From Candidatus Zipacnadia bacterium (GTDB lineage: Bacteria; Armatimonadota; Zipacnadia; Zipacnadales; Zipacnadaceae), in contig JALGTS010000144.1 of the NCBI GenBank assembly GCA_029821255.1, positions 1 to 6,125 of the forward strand: 6,125 bases of DNA, given 5' to 3'. This document shows, piece by piece, positions 1-5,937 of this stretch. The first letter of the stretch is position 1. Every line of letters begins with the position of its first letter. The notes below the pieces were generated by a model. The model saw only the letters and a program-made list of their open reading frames with translations, did no database searches and was not told where the DNA came from. The translations under genes and the position numbers were made by a program.

Positions 1-46
1 GCAAGCCTACCGTACAGGCAAGTTGCAACCGCCAAACGCTCAATAG
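1..46 (+). CDS. Possible 3' end of an upstream gene (partial)
   Basis: All three forward frames are open from the window edge, so this call is tentative. The frame starting at base 2 reads QAYRTGKLQPPNAQ and stops with TAG at 44-46. That stop lies just before the ribosome binding site of the next gene, which is the usual layout inside an operon. The frame starting at base 1 stays open to a TAG at 73-75 and the third to a TGA at 69-71, both overlapping the next start. No family can be assigned from so few residues. Confidence 0.3.
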   Translation, partial: QAYRTGKLQPPNAQ

Positions 47-52
47 CAAGTC

Positions 53-61
53 AAGGAGGAT
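53..61 (+). promoter_or_regulatory. Strong ribosome binding site setting a GTG start
   Basis: AAGGAGGAT is close to a perfect complement of the 16S rRNA 3' end and ends six bases before the GTG at 68. This favours the GTG over the in-frame ATG at 89, which has no comparable site at the right distance. Confidence 0.85.
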
Positions 62-67
62 GCTTCA

Positions 68-1339
68 GTGAATAGCAAAGAGCTGACTATGGAGATACTG
101 ACCGAGATTGAGAAGATTGAAGTGATCGACTCGCATGCGCATATATATCCGGAAAGCGAGCGGGTTGCGAGGGATACCGATGTCCTGGAGATGATTGACA
201 ACTATGTAATCGGTGACCTGTGCGCGGCGGGCTGCCCGCCGCAGGTCGCTCAGAAGATTGTTAATCCGAAAGAGGAGATCGCCCCACGCTGGGAACTGTT
301 GGCGCCCTACTGGCCGAAGATTCGTAACGGCTCCTACGCGCGGATGTGGACGCGGACTGTCAAAGACCTGTTCGGTTGTGAAGAGATGTCGGCTGCAGCG
401 CTCGCTGAAGCTACTGAGAAGATGAGGCAGGCTAATAAGCCCGGCTGGTATAAGCAGGTACTTAAGGACCGCTGCAACATTGCCATCTCGGTGCTGGACA
501 ACAGCGATGTGGGGACCGACTGTGACCGGGAACTGTTCGTGCCGGCTATCCGCGCTACTCAGTTCATAGAGGCCCGGACCAAGCAGCAAATTGAAGAGCT
601 ATCCGCAAACACCGACCGCGGTATTCATAGCCTTGATGACCTGGTCAATGCCGCCCAGAGCCACATCAGCCAAGCACACGCCGAGGGCGCGGTGGCCCTG
701 AAAGTCGGTCAAGCCTACCGCCGCACTCTCCAGTACGACAAGGTGACCGGTGCGGAGGCCGAGCGGCTCTTCAACAGAATCTTTGCCCACCTGGGCGAGG
801 GGCTCTCCTGGGCCGAGGCCAAGCCGCTACAGGACTATATGCTGCACAAGTGTCTGCAAGCGGCGATGGAAAATGGCATGACCATCATCTTCCACACAGG
901 ACTTCAGGCAGGAGGCAATAACCTGATCACCAACACCAATCCGACGTTGCTGACTAATCTGTTCTTAGAATACAAGCAAGCCCGCTTTGACCTATTCCAC
1001 GCCGGCTATCCCTACGCCCGCGAGTGCGGGGTGCTGGCCAAGTATTTTCCCAATGTATGGGCGGACCTGGCCTGGGCGCACATCATCTCTGCTGCTGGCA
1101 CGAGGCAGATTTTGGCCGACTGGTTGGATCTGATACCAGCTAACAAGATTATCGGATTTGGCGGCGACCTGCGCCATGTAGAACTGGTCTACGGACACCT
1201 CTACGAAGCCCGTCGCAACATCGCCCAGGTGCTGGCTGACCGCGTAGCGCGAGGTGACGATACCGAAAAAGAAGCACTGCGTGTCGCCCAATTTCTGCTC
1301 CACGACAGCCCAGCGGAGGCTTTTAACCTATCGCTGTAA
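68..1339 (+). CDS. Metal-dependent amidohydrolase (amidohydrolase-2 / uronate-isomerase-like TIM barrel)
   Basis: This 423-residue protein belongs to the amidohydrolase superfamily, whose members use one or two metal ions in a (beta/alpha)8 barrel to hydrolyse, decarboxylate or isomerise small molecules. The HxH pair that ends strand 1 is His23 and His25 in IDSHAHIYPES. Further likely metal or catalytic residues are His276 (IIFHTGLQ), His311 (DLFHAGYP) and Asp367 (GFGGDLRH). The GFGGD ending and the His pattern resemble the amidohydrolase-2 and uronate isomerase branch rather than urease-type enzymes; Lys212 (ALKVGQ) might be a carboxylated lysine, but this is unproven. There is no signal peptide, so it is probably cytoplasmic. 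The GTG start is supported by the AAGGAGG site. Its TAA overlaps the next ATG by one base, indicating translational coupling to the glycosidase gene. The substrate is unknown; a uronate, lactone or sugar-derived acid is a guess from context. Confidence 0.88.
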   Translation: MNSKELTMEILTEIEKIEVIDSHAHIYPESERVARDTDVLEMIDNYVIGDLCAAGCPPQVAQKIVNPKEEIAPRWELLAPYWPKIRNGSYARMWTRTVKDLFGCEEMSAAALAEATEKMRQANKPGWYKQVLKDRCNIAISVLDNSDVGTDCDRELFVPAIRATQFIEARTKQQIEELSANTDRGIHSLDDLVNAAQSHISQAHAEGAVALKVGQAYRRTLQYDKVTGAEAERLFNRIFAHLGEGLSWAEAKPLQDYMLHKCLQAAMENGMTIIFHTGLQAGGNNLITNTNPTLLTNLFLEYKQARFDLFHAGYPYARECGVLAKYFPNVWADLAWAHIISAAGTRQILADWLDLIPANKIIGFGGDLRHVELVYGHLYEARRNIAQVLADRVARGDDTEKEALRVAQFLLHDSPAEAFNLSL

Positions 1340-2676
1340 TGCTAAAGAAACCGCTATTGCAACAGCTTAAGCGACTGGTGTTGTGGCATGTGGCTATCGT
1401 CGGGCTAAGCGTGCTGGGGACAGTTGTGCCCGCGCAGGCCAAGTGCTACATAGGTGCTTACATAGAGCAGGACCCAGTCGCCGCTGGGGATATTACCCTA
1501 TTTGAGCAGCTGACGGGCAAAAAGCACAGCAGTTATATGCGCTATCTGGGCTATGGCGAGCCGTTTCCTACCGACTGGGTAGCCAAGGTCCACAACCACG
1601 GAGCGCTCCCTCATATCGCCTGGGAGCCTAACAATGGCCTGGACGAGGTTCAGGATGATGCCTACTTGCACGGCTGGGCACAGGCTGCCGCGGAAGCAAA
1701 AAAGCCCATCCTCCTGCGCTTTGCCTCCGAGATGAATGGCACCTGGATGCCCTATTCGGGGAACCCCGACGAGTACATCCGCAAGTGGCGGCTGGTCTAC
1801 CGCGTGATCAAAGCACAAGCTCCCAATGTGATAATGGTCTGGTGTCCGTTTGCTACTCCCCGCCGTACTATTCCCCTGTACTATCCCGGGGATGAATATG
1901 TGGACTGGGTGGGCGTGAACATCTATGCTGTGCTCTACCACGACGGAGACATCAACCAGCCTTCGCAGCGCGATCCGGTAGACGACCTGCGCTACATATA
2001 CGATCTCTATGGGAACCGCAAGCCAATAGCAATCTGCGAGTACGGTGTTACTCATTACTGTCGGGCCACCTACCAATTCAGTAGCGACTTTGCCGCGGCC
2101 AAGATTAAGCAGATGTATCAAGCAATCCGCCAGCAATTCCACCACGTGGTGTTTATCAACTGGTTTTCTGTTGATGCTGCCAGCGACGGTCTGGCATACA
2201 ACGACTACGCAGTAACCACCGATGAGTTGGTTCTGAACAGCTATCGGCAGGCCATTGCCGACCAATATTTCCTGACGCAATTGCCCGCCTCGCCACAGGC
2301 GCTTCTGGCGGCTATCTCTCTGTCCCCCGAGCCTTCGTTACCACAATCTGGCGCCTCCCCGGCGTTGACAGGCCCCCTTCGTGTCGCTGACGACCAGTTG
2401 GCCATTGTAGTGCGGGGTAGCCGGCTGGGGATAGTAGCCGGCTTAGTCACTATCACAGCGCAAGTTGGCTCTGGGTTAAATGTCAATCTGGTCGAATTCT
2501 ATGTGGACGGTCGCGTTGTGGCCTTGACCAATGTGTCGCCATATCAAGTCCAATGGGATACCACAGGCTGCAAGGCCGGTGAGCACACAATCCGGGTAAT
2601 AGCTCGCGACTCGGCCAATCAAGAGATAGCTGCCGCAGAGACTACAGTAGTTGTGGCTGAGCCAGGGTTAGAATAG
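1339..2676 (+). CDS. Secreted GH26-like glycoside hydrolase (beta-mannanase type) with C-terminal Ig-like domain
   Basis: The protein has 445 residues. Residues 1-34 form a signal peptide: basic start (MLKKPLLQQLKR), hydrophobic core about 13-31, and a likely signal peptidase I site after PAQA. There is no lipobox. Residues about 36-312 look like a GH26 barrel. Glu131 in RFASEMNGTWMPYSG is the expected acid/base and Glu234 in AICEYG the nucleophile, 103 residues apart, close to the spacing in characterised GH26 enzymes. The intervening motifs NVIMVWCP and YVDWVGVNIY also fit. Canonical mannanases have His just before the acid Glu; here it is Ser130, so the substrate may not be plain mannan. 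GH26 also includes xylanases and glucanases. A Pro/Ser-rich linker (about 313-350) leads to a Big_7-like Ig domain (about 364-440: VEFYVDG, SPYQVQWDTTG, GEHTIRVIARD), probably for binding or spacing. Translation is probably coupled to the upstream gene through the TAATG overlap; no ribosome binding site lies at the normal distance. Confidence 0.85.
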   Translation: MLKKPLLQQLKRLVLWHVAIVGLSVLGTVVPAQAKCYIGAYIEQDPVAAGDITLFEQLTGKKHSSYMRYLGYGEPFPTDWVAKVHNHGALPHIAWEPNNGLDEVQDDAYLHGWAQAAAEAKKPILLRFASEMNGTWMPYSGNPDEYIRKWRLVYRVIKAQAPNVIMVWCPFATPRRTIPLYYPGDEYVDWVGVNIYAVLYHDGDINQPSQRDPVDDLRYIYDLYGNRKPIAICEYGVTHYCRATYQFSSDFAAAKIKQMYQAIRQQFHHVVFINWFSVDAASDGLAYNDYAVTTDELVLNSYRQAIADQYFLTQLPASPQALLAAISLSPEPSLPQSGASPALTGPLRVADDQLAIVVRGSRLGIVAGLVTITAQVGSGLNVNLVEFYVDGRVVALTNVSPYQVQWDTTGCKAGEHTIRVIARDSANQEIAAAETTVVVAEPGLE

Positions 2677-2682
2677 CTTACC

Positions 2683-2744
2683 AAGCTCGCCAAATGCTGC
2701 CTGTCCACACTGCCGACAATGTGGCAACTGCTGCCGGCGAGCTT
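2683..2744. repeat. Long-loop inverted repeat in the convergent intergenic region
   Basis: AAGCTCGCC (2683-2691) pairs perfectly with GGCGAGCTT (2736-2744). The 44-base interior contains a smaller stem, CCACA (2705-2709) with TGTGG (2720-2724). It lies just after the glycosidase stop. On the plus strand no T-run follows, so it is not a classical intrinsic terminator for that gene. It may still act as a 3' stabilising structure. Confidence 0.5.
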
Positions 2745-2749
2745 AACAG

Positions 2750-2782
2750 AAAAGCGAGCAGCCATCTATTGCGGCTGCTCGC
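2750..2782 (-). terminator. Rho-independent terminator of the ferredoxin gene
   Basis: A perfect 10-bp stem, GCGAGCAGCC (2754-2763) with GGCTGCTCGC (2773-2782), encloses a 9-base loop. Read on the minus strand, the stem is followed by TTTTCTGTT, the T-tract expected of an intrinsic terminator. It begins 36 bases after the ferredoxin stop. On the plus strand the stem is preceded by A's, so it could also help stop transcripts arriving from the glycosidase gene. Confidence 0.8.
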
Positions 2783-2818
2783 CTCCATGATGAAAGAGTG
2801 GTTGTGATGGGAAGCCTT

Positions 2819-3010
2819 TTACTCCTCTGCCCAGGAAATGGCTTCCGCTGGGCAGGAGTCAATGGCCTCCTGGATGGTCTCTTCATCGTCCCCTTCTGGG
2901 TCAATAACCTCCGAGATGCCCTCATCATTGAGCTCAAAAGTATTGGGCGCAATGTCCACGCACAACCCACATCCGGTACAAAGGTCAGGATCTACTTCTG
3001 GAACAGGCAC
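2819..3010 (-). CDS. Small 4Fe-4S ferredoxin
   Basis: This is a 63-residue electron carrier with one [4Fe-4S] cluster. The ligands are Cys11, Cys14 and Cys17 in CTGCGLC and the distant Cys53 in DSCPAEAIS. The second set of cysteines found in 2[4Fe-4S] ferredoxins is absent. Size and layout match single-cluster ferredoxins such as that of Thermotoga. The middle is acidic (DEGISEVIDPEGDDEE), typical of a soluble carrier docking on basic partners. It starts with GTG, preceded by AAGGAGGTGA at the right distance, so the start is firm. It ends before a clear intrinsic terminator. The next gene upstream on the same strand lies about 100 bases away and could share its transcript. No redox partner is encoded in the window. 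Confidence 0.95.
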   Translation of the reverse strand: MPVPEVDPDLCTGCGLCVDIAPNTFELNDEGISEVIDPEGDDEETIQEAIDSCPAEAISWAEE

Positions 3011-3014
3011 TTAA

Positions 3015-3025
3015 GTCACCTCCTT
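3015..3025 (-). promoter_or_regulatory. Strong ribosome binding site of the ferredoxin gene
   Basis: Read on the minus strand, AAGGAGGTGA is a near-perfect match to the anti-Shine-Dalgarno sequence. The AGGAGG core lies eight bases before the GTG start at 3010. Confidence 0.85.
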
Positions 3026-3109
3026 ATTGTATTGAGAGAGCGCTGAGTTGATTCTTTACCTATCATCTGATACCTCCCCGCGCTGCCATATAGGGTGGCT
3101 CGTATCTGT

Positions 3110-3700
3110 CTAACCGGGGTACTTCTTCTTGCCGGCGACGCCGGTTGCCCACATCTGTGTGCGTGGCCCTCCCGGCTGCACCTCACCGTCCTTGTGGCAG
3201 TTGGGACACGTCATAACCAAGCCCTGCTTGGTCTGGCGCACCGAAACTCCGCAACTGACCGTCCCACAACCACTGCATACTACCAGCCCCGGCGCCCCGC
3301 AGATCGGACACCCCGGGTAGCCGCGCAGATCGAAGCTTCCCCTGATAGCTCCACCGCGAGCACCCGGCTGGCGGCCAGCCGGATCCCTCCGCTGCTCAGT
3401 GCCCACACACCCATAGCATCCGGGCTTGACCTCCTGAAAGCGCACAACGAAACTGGCATTAGTTTGACCACAAACTGCCGGAATGTCAACCCAGTTAGCT
3501 GTCCCTCCAGCTACCACTGCATTCAATTCGCATATGGCCGGTAAATCCTCCTCAGAGTCGTCTATAATATCCTGTTGCGTAATCTCTAAGAGTTCGCCGG
3601 GCGACTCTTCGGCCGGTTGAGGTTCGCCATAGAATTCGATTTCCAGCTCTTCAGGTTCAGATGGTTCTCCCGCCGCTGAACTCAACTCGTCGTCGGCCAT
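3110..3700 (-). CDS. Cysteine-rich zinc-ribbon-like protein with acidic N-terminus (possibly TerY-C-like)
   Basis: The protein has 196 residues and no signal peptide or membrane segment. Residues 1-56 are strongly acidic, rich in Glu/Asp/Pro, and probably disordered. The rest is cysteine-rich: Cys77, CYGC (95-98), CPIC (131-134), CSGC (142-145), Cys150 and CPNC (165-168). These pairs look like structural zinc sites arranged as treble zinc ribbons. The order (FVVRFQEV, then a glycine/arginine-rich loop, then CPICG, CSGCG, CPNC) reminds me of the metal-binding domain found C-terminal to vWA domains in TerY proteins of tellurite/stress operons. This likeness is from memory and uncertain, and no vWA gene is present here. 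The ATG start has GGAGG ten bases upstream. The C-terminus is basic (GKKKYPG). A role in protein contact or phosphosignalling is only a guess. Confidence 0.7.
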   Translation of the reverse strand: MADDELSSAAGEPSEPEELEIEFYGEPQPAEESPGELLEITQQDIIDDSEEDLPAICELNAVVAGGTANWVDIPAVCGQTNASFVVRFQEVKPGCYGCVGTEQRRDPAGRQPGARGGAIRGSFDLRGYPGCPICGAPGLVVCSGCGTVSCGVSVRQTKQGLVMTCPNCHKDGEVQPGGPRTQMWATGVAGKKKYPG

Positions 3701-3793
3701 ACCCGCTCAGCCTCCGATCGTATCTTTTCTATCCGATTCTGCTGCAGCTATTTTCTGCAGGATGAGGTTTGTTGCTCCACTTGCAAAGCAGAC

Positions 3794-3810
3794 ATGGTAA
3801 CAGTTACCAT
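3794..3810. promoter_or_regulatory. Perfect 17-bp palindrome, candidate operator
   Basis: ATGGTAACAGTTACCAT has two 8-base arms around a single central A, with no mismatches. It lies 42 bases upstream of the -35 box of the plus-strand promoter and about 95 bases upstream of the minus-strand gene start. A dimeric repressor or activator could bind here. The TGGT...ACCA edges recall GntR/FadR-type sites, but no regulator gene is in the window. Confidence 0.6.
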
Positions 3811-3841
3811 AGCCGATGACTCTATCACCTTCTGCTATACG

Positions 3842-3857
3842 TGTCAACCCGTTGACA
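3842..3857. promoter_or_regulatory. Inverted repeat overlapping the -35 box, candidate operator
   Basis: TGTCAAC (3842-3848) and GTTGACA (3851-3857) are exact inverted arms around CC. The right arm contains the TTGACA -35 hexamer, so a protein bound here would compete with RNA polymerase. Confidence 0.55.
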
Positions 3858-3881
3858 ACATTGAGAGCAATCTCATATAAT
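3852..3881 (+). promoter_or_regulatory. Consensus sigma-70-type promoter of the oxidoreductase gene
   Basis: TTGACA (3852-3857) and TATAAT (3876-3881) both match the consensus exactly, separated by 18 bases. Transcription would begin near 3888, giving a leader of about 57 bases to the ATG at 3945. The spacer holds the dyad TGAGA-GCAA-TCTCA (3862-3875). A full-consensus promoter with dyads on and around it suggests strong expression held in check by a repressor. Confidence 0.85.
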
Positions 3882-3897
3882 CGCAGGAGTGGACAGA

Positions 3898-3906
3898 TAA
3901 CTGTTA
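3898..3906. promoter_or_regulatory. Second copy of the palindrome core, downstream of the start point
   Basis: TAACTGTTA is the exact reverse complement of TAACAGTTA, the centre of the 17-bp palindrome at 3794-3810. The outer bases do not match, so it would be a weaker site. It lies about ten bases after the predicted transcription start and about 100 bases from the main palindrome. That spacing would allow looping, but this is inference from a short match. Confidence 0.35.
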
Positions 3907-3944
3907 GTAGAAACAACTACATTTGGTTTTCGGAGGCTAAACCA

Positions 3945-4082
3945 ATGAGCAACCGGCAGGTTGGCTTTGGGGTGGTGGGACTGGGCACATGGGGTGAGAA
4001 TCATTTGAAGACCCTCGCGGATGAGCCTGGCGTGGGGACTGGGCACATGGGGCGAGAATCATTTGAAGACCCTCGCGGATGA
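3945..4082 (+). pseudogene. Displaced N-terminus of the Gfo/Idh/MocA oxidoreductase (out of frame)
   Basis: The ATG at 3945 has GGAGG (3932-3936) eight bases upstream and lies downstream of the consensus promoter, so it is the natural start of the dehydrogenase. It encodes MSNRQVGFGVVGLGTWGENH, the first beta-strand and GxGxxG nucleotide-binding loop. The 58-bp duplication then shifts the frame, and translation ends at TGA 4080-4082 after 45 residues. Removing one repeat copy joins this start to the downstream frame and gives a 342-residue protein of normal family length. Confidence 0.8.
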
Positions 4083-4092
4083 GCCTGGTGTA
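3977..4092 (+). repeat. 58-bp tandem duplication causing a frameshift
   Basis: Copy one is 3977-4034 and copy two 4035-4092, directly adjacent. They differ at three positions only: T3995/C4053, C4031/T4089 and G4034/A4092. Each difference is a third codon position and silent in the ancestral frame (GGT/GGC, GGC/GGT, GTG/GTA). Because 58 is not a multiple of three, the start codon and gene body fall in different frames. Confidence 0.95.
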
Positions 4093-5031
4093 TATGTCGC
4101 AGGAATTTGTGACATCAACGAAGAGCTACTGAACCGGCGGGCCCAAGAATACGATATCCCGTTCATTACTACAGATTACAAAGAGCTGATTGCTCATGAC
4201 GAGGTGCAGGCAGTCTCAGTGGTCACTCCTGATTTTCTGCACCACGACATCGCAATGGCCGCGGCCCAGGCTGGCAAGCATATCTTAGTGGAGAAACCGA
4301 TGACCACCAGTCTGGAGGAAGCTTACGACATCGCTGCGGCTGTTCGCGAGGCCGGCGTCACCCTGATGGTGGACTTCCACAACCGCTGGAATCCTACACT
4401 GATAGAGATGAAGAAGGCGATTGAGGCCGGTGAGCTGGGGGAGGTAAAGATGGCCTCATTGCGCCTAAGCAACAAGATCTGGGTGCCAACGGAGCTACTC
4501 AGTTGGGCTGGGCAGACTACAGTAGCGTGGTGGTTAGGCTCGCACGTTAGCGACTTGGCTTGCTGGTTGCTCCAGGACAGGGTGGTGCGCGTCTACTCGG
4601 TCGCTCGCCAGAGTGTGTTGGCGGATATGGGCCTGCGTACACCGGACTTTTTCCACAGCATCTTGGAATTTGCCAATGGGGCAGTGGTTCATCTTGATAA
4701 CTGCTGGATCCTGGGTGATGCTATGCCCTCGGTCATCGACTTTCAGGTACAGCTCGTTGGATCCAAAGGTACAATGTACGCCGATTGCAGCCATAATCTC
4801 AGCTCTCAGAAATACACACATAACAGTAGCGAATGGCCCAACCCCCTGGTGGTGATTGACTCACACGGGACACCCCGGGGATTTGCTATTGAGAGTATCC
4901 GGCATTTTGCTGGCTGTATCCGTGATGGGCGCCAGCCACTGGTCTCGGTGGCCGAGGCCGTTCACAATGTTGAAATCCTGGCCGCGATTCACCGGTCAGT
5001 AGCTGAAGGTCAGCCTGTAGAAATAGGATAG
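4021..5031 (+). CDS. Gfo/Idh/MocA family NAD(P)-dependent oxidoreductase (longest intact frame of a frameshifted gene)
   Basis: This frame encodes 336 residues of a two-domain sugar or cyclitol dehydrogenase. The Rossmann domain (about 1-120) shows GLGTWG (6-11), Asp31 after strand 2 (GICDINEE) and VEKP (90-93), whose Lys92 is the family catalytic lysine. The C-terminal beta-sheet domain carries GSHVSD, with His175 and Asp178 as the usual catalytic or substrate residues; the DFHNRWNP segment at 118-125 is also typical. The ATG at 4021 lies inside the first repeat copy and has only a weak GAAGA upstream. It replaces the true first strand (VGFGVV) with MSLAW, although GxGxxG is recreated. The authentic start is almost certainly the ATG at 3945 in another frame, so the gene is either broken, expressed from this makeshift start, or intact in the organism and misassembled here. 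It lies 38 bases before the isomerase gene, probably in one operon. The substrate is unknown. Confidence 0.85.
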   Translation: MSLAWGLGTWGENHLKTLADEPGVYVAGICDINEELLNRRAQEYDIPFITTDYKELIAHDEVQAVSVVTPDFLHHDIAMAAAQAGKHILVEKPMTTSLEEAYDIAAAVREAGVTLMVDFHNRWNPTLIEMKKAIEAGELGEVKMASLRLSNKIWVPTELLSWAGQTTVAWWLGSHVSDLACWLLQDRVVRVYSVARQSVLADMGLRTPDFFHSILEFANGAVVHLDNCWILGDAMPSVIDFQVQLVGSKGTMYADCSHNLSSQKYTHNSSEWPNPLVVIDSHGTPRGFAIESIRHFAGCIRDGRQPLVSVAEAVHNVEILAAIHRSVAEGQPVEIG

Positions 5032-5069
5032 AAGTTACCATCTTTAACAAATAGGGGCCTGCAAGCGGA

Positions 5070-5894
5070 ATGGCTACAAACCAGAGCAGTGACATCAAAA
5101 TAATCCTGTGTACGATTGCCTACCGTGATAGGCTACTGGACTACGTGTTAGATGTGGCGGAGGACTTAGGCTTTGATGGGGTGGAGATTTGGGGACGGGA
5201 GCCGCATATCTCCGAGCAGTTCGACGAGAACCGGGTCAAGGCGGTCCGACGCATGATCAGCGAACGGGGTCTACTGGTGCCGGTTTTGGGCTCGTACCTG
5301 CGATTTGGCTCCACCAAGACGCGCATGGAACGCACCGTAGAGCTGGAAGACACTCTTCATACCGCCCACTGCCTGGGGACACAAATAGTCCGTGTGTGGG
5401 CTTCCGACGTACCCTCTGCCCGAGCCAGTGAAGCCGTCTGGGAGGCGACTGTCCGCGAGTGTCAGGATGCTTGTGAGCAGGCTAACAAACTGGGGATCAC
5501 CCTCGCAGTGGAGATGCACAGCGGCACCCTCGCGGATTCCGCAGCCTCCGCCCGCCGGTTAGCCGAATCAGTCAAGCACGATAACCTTCGCCTCAACTAC
5601 CAGGTTGTACCAGAGGATACAGAACCGCAAACACCTCTTGAGCAATTACAGTCAGTGCTACCATATGTAGTGCATATGCATGCCCAAAACTACGCTCAGT
5701 TAACGAGCGCCAAAGAAGTCAGACGTGTGCCCCTGGCGGACGGGGCAATAGATTACCGGCCCATAGTTAGACAGCTTCGTGAGTCGGGCTACACTGGCTG
5801 CATTGGCGTAGAATTCTCCTGGGTGGAGGGTGAGGGGAAGCGCGAGGCCCTGGCGGCTGACTTGATGTACCTGAGGAGCTTGGTCAACGAATGA
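5070..5894 (+). CDS. Sugar phosphate isomerase/epimerase family TIM-barrel protein (xylose-isomerase-like)
   Basis: This 274-residue protein has the AP-endonuclease-2 / xylose-isomerase-like TIM barrel fold, of normal length. Markers are DLGFDGVEIWGREPH (strand 2, Glu39), Glu148 in LAVEMHSG, His202 and His204 in VVHMHAQN, and Glu248 in IGVEFSW. Glu148 and Glu248 are the expected divalent-metal ligands. At the position where relatives often have Asp, this protein shows Asn176 (LRLNYQ), as some members do. Enzymes of this family isomerise or epimerise keto-sugars, dehydrate inosose, or act on 3-keto-glycosides. Pairing with a Gfo/Idh/MocA dehydrogenase is common in inositol and keto-sugar pathways, so it may use that enzyme's product. 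The ATG at 5070 has only a modest AGGGG twelve bases upstream. It is cytoplasmic, with no signal peptide, and likely co-transcribed with the dehydrogenase. Confidence 0.9.
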   Translation: MATNQSSDIKIILCTIAYRDRLLDYVLDVAEDLGFDGVEIWGREPHISEQFDENRVKAVRRMISERGLLVPVLGSYLRFGSTKTRMERTVELEDTLHTAHCLGTQIVRVWASDVPSARASEAVWEATVRECQDACEQANKLGITLAVEMHSGTLADSAASARRLAESVKHDNLRLNYQVVPEDTEPQTPLEQLQSVLPYVVHMHAQNYAQLTSAKEVRRVPLADGAIDYRPIVRQLRESGYTGCIGVEFSWVEGEGKREALAADLMYLRSLVNE

Positions 5895-5937
5895 GCTGCC
5901 GTAGTATCTGTTACCAGTGCAGGACTAATGTCGTGGT

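Noticed and set aside
65..589. Minus-strand 174-codon reading frame inside the amidohydrolase gene
   Set aside because: It is antisense to a well-supported gene with family motifs and has no recognisable protein features.
1498..2280. Minus-strand 260-codon reading frame inside the glycosidase gene
   Set aside because: It is a long antisense shadow of a clearly coding plus-strand frame and shows no domain motifs or ribosome binding site.
2417..2443. Direct repeat GTAGCCGGCT (2417-2426 and 2434-2443), each holding the palindrome AGCCGGCT
   Set aside because: It lies within coding sequence at the linker/Ig-domain junction, is read in different frames, and is short enough to be chance.
3011..3109. 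Possible separate promoter for the ferredoxin gene on the minus strand
   Set aside because: The only good -10-like hexamer (TACAAT) lies directly against the ribosome binding site and has no -35 partner, so it would not give a usable leader.
3742..3760. Two CTGCAG sites separated by seven bases
   Set aside because: A repeated 6-bp palindrome is too short to support a regulatory claim, and no promoter for the minus-strand gene could be anchored to it.
3707..3916. Minus-strand 69-codon reading frame upstream of the zinc-ribbon gene
   Set aside because: It would begin with TTG, has no ribosome binding site, and covers the consensus promoter and dyads of the plus-strand operon. It resembles no family I know.
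3816..3944. Extending the dehydrogenase N-terminus upstream to the ATG at 3816
   Set aside because: That ATG lies upstream of the promoter. The ATG at 3945 has a ribosome binding site and begins the proper Rossmann fold.
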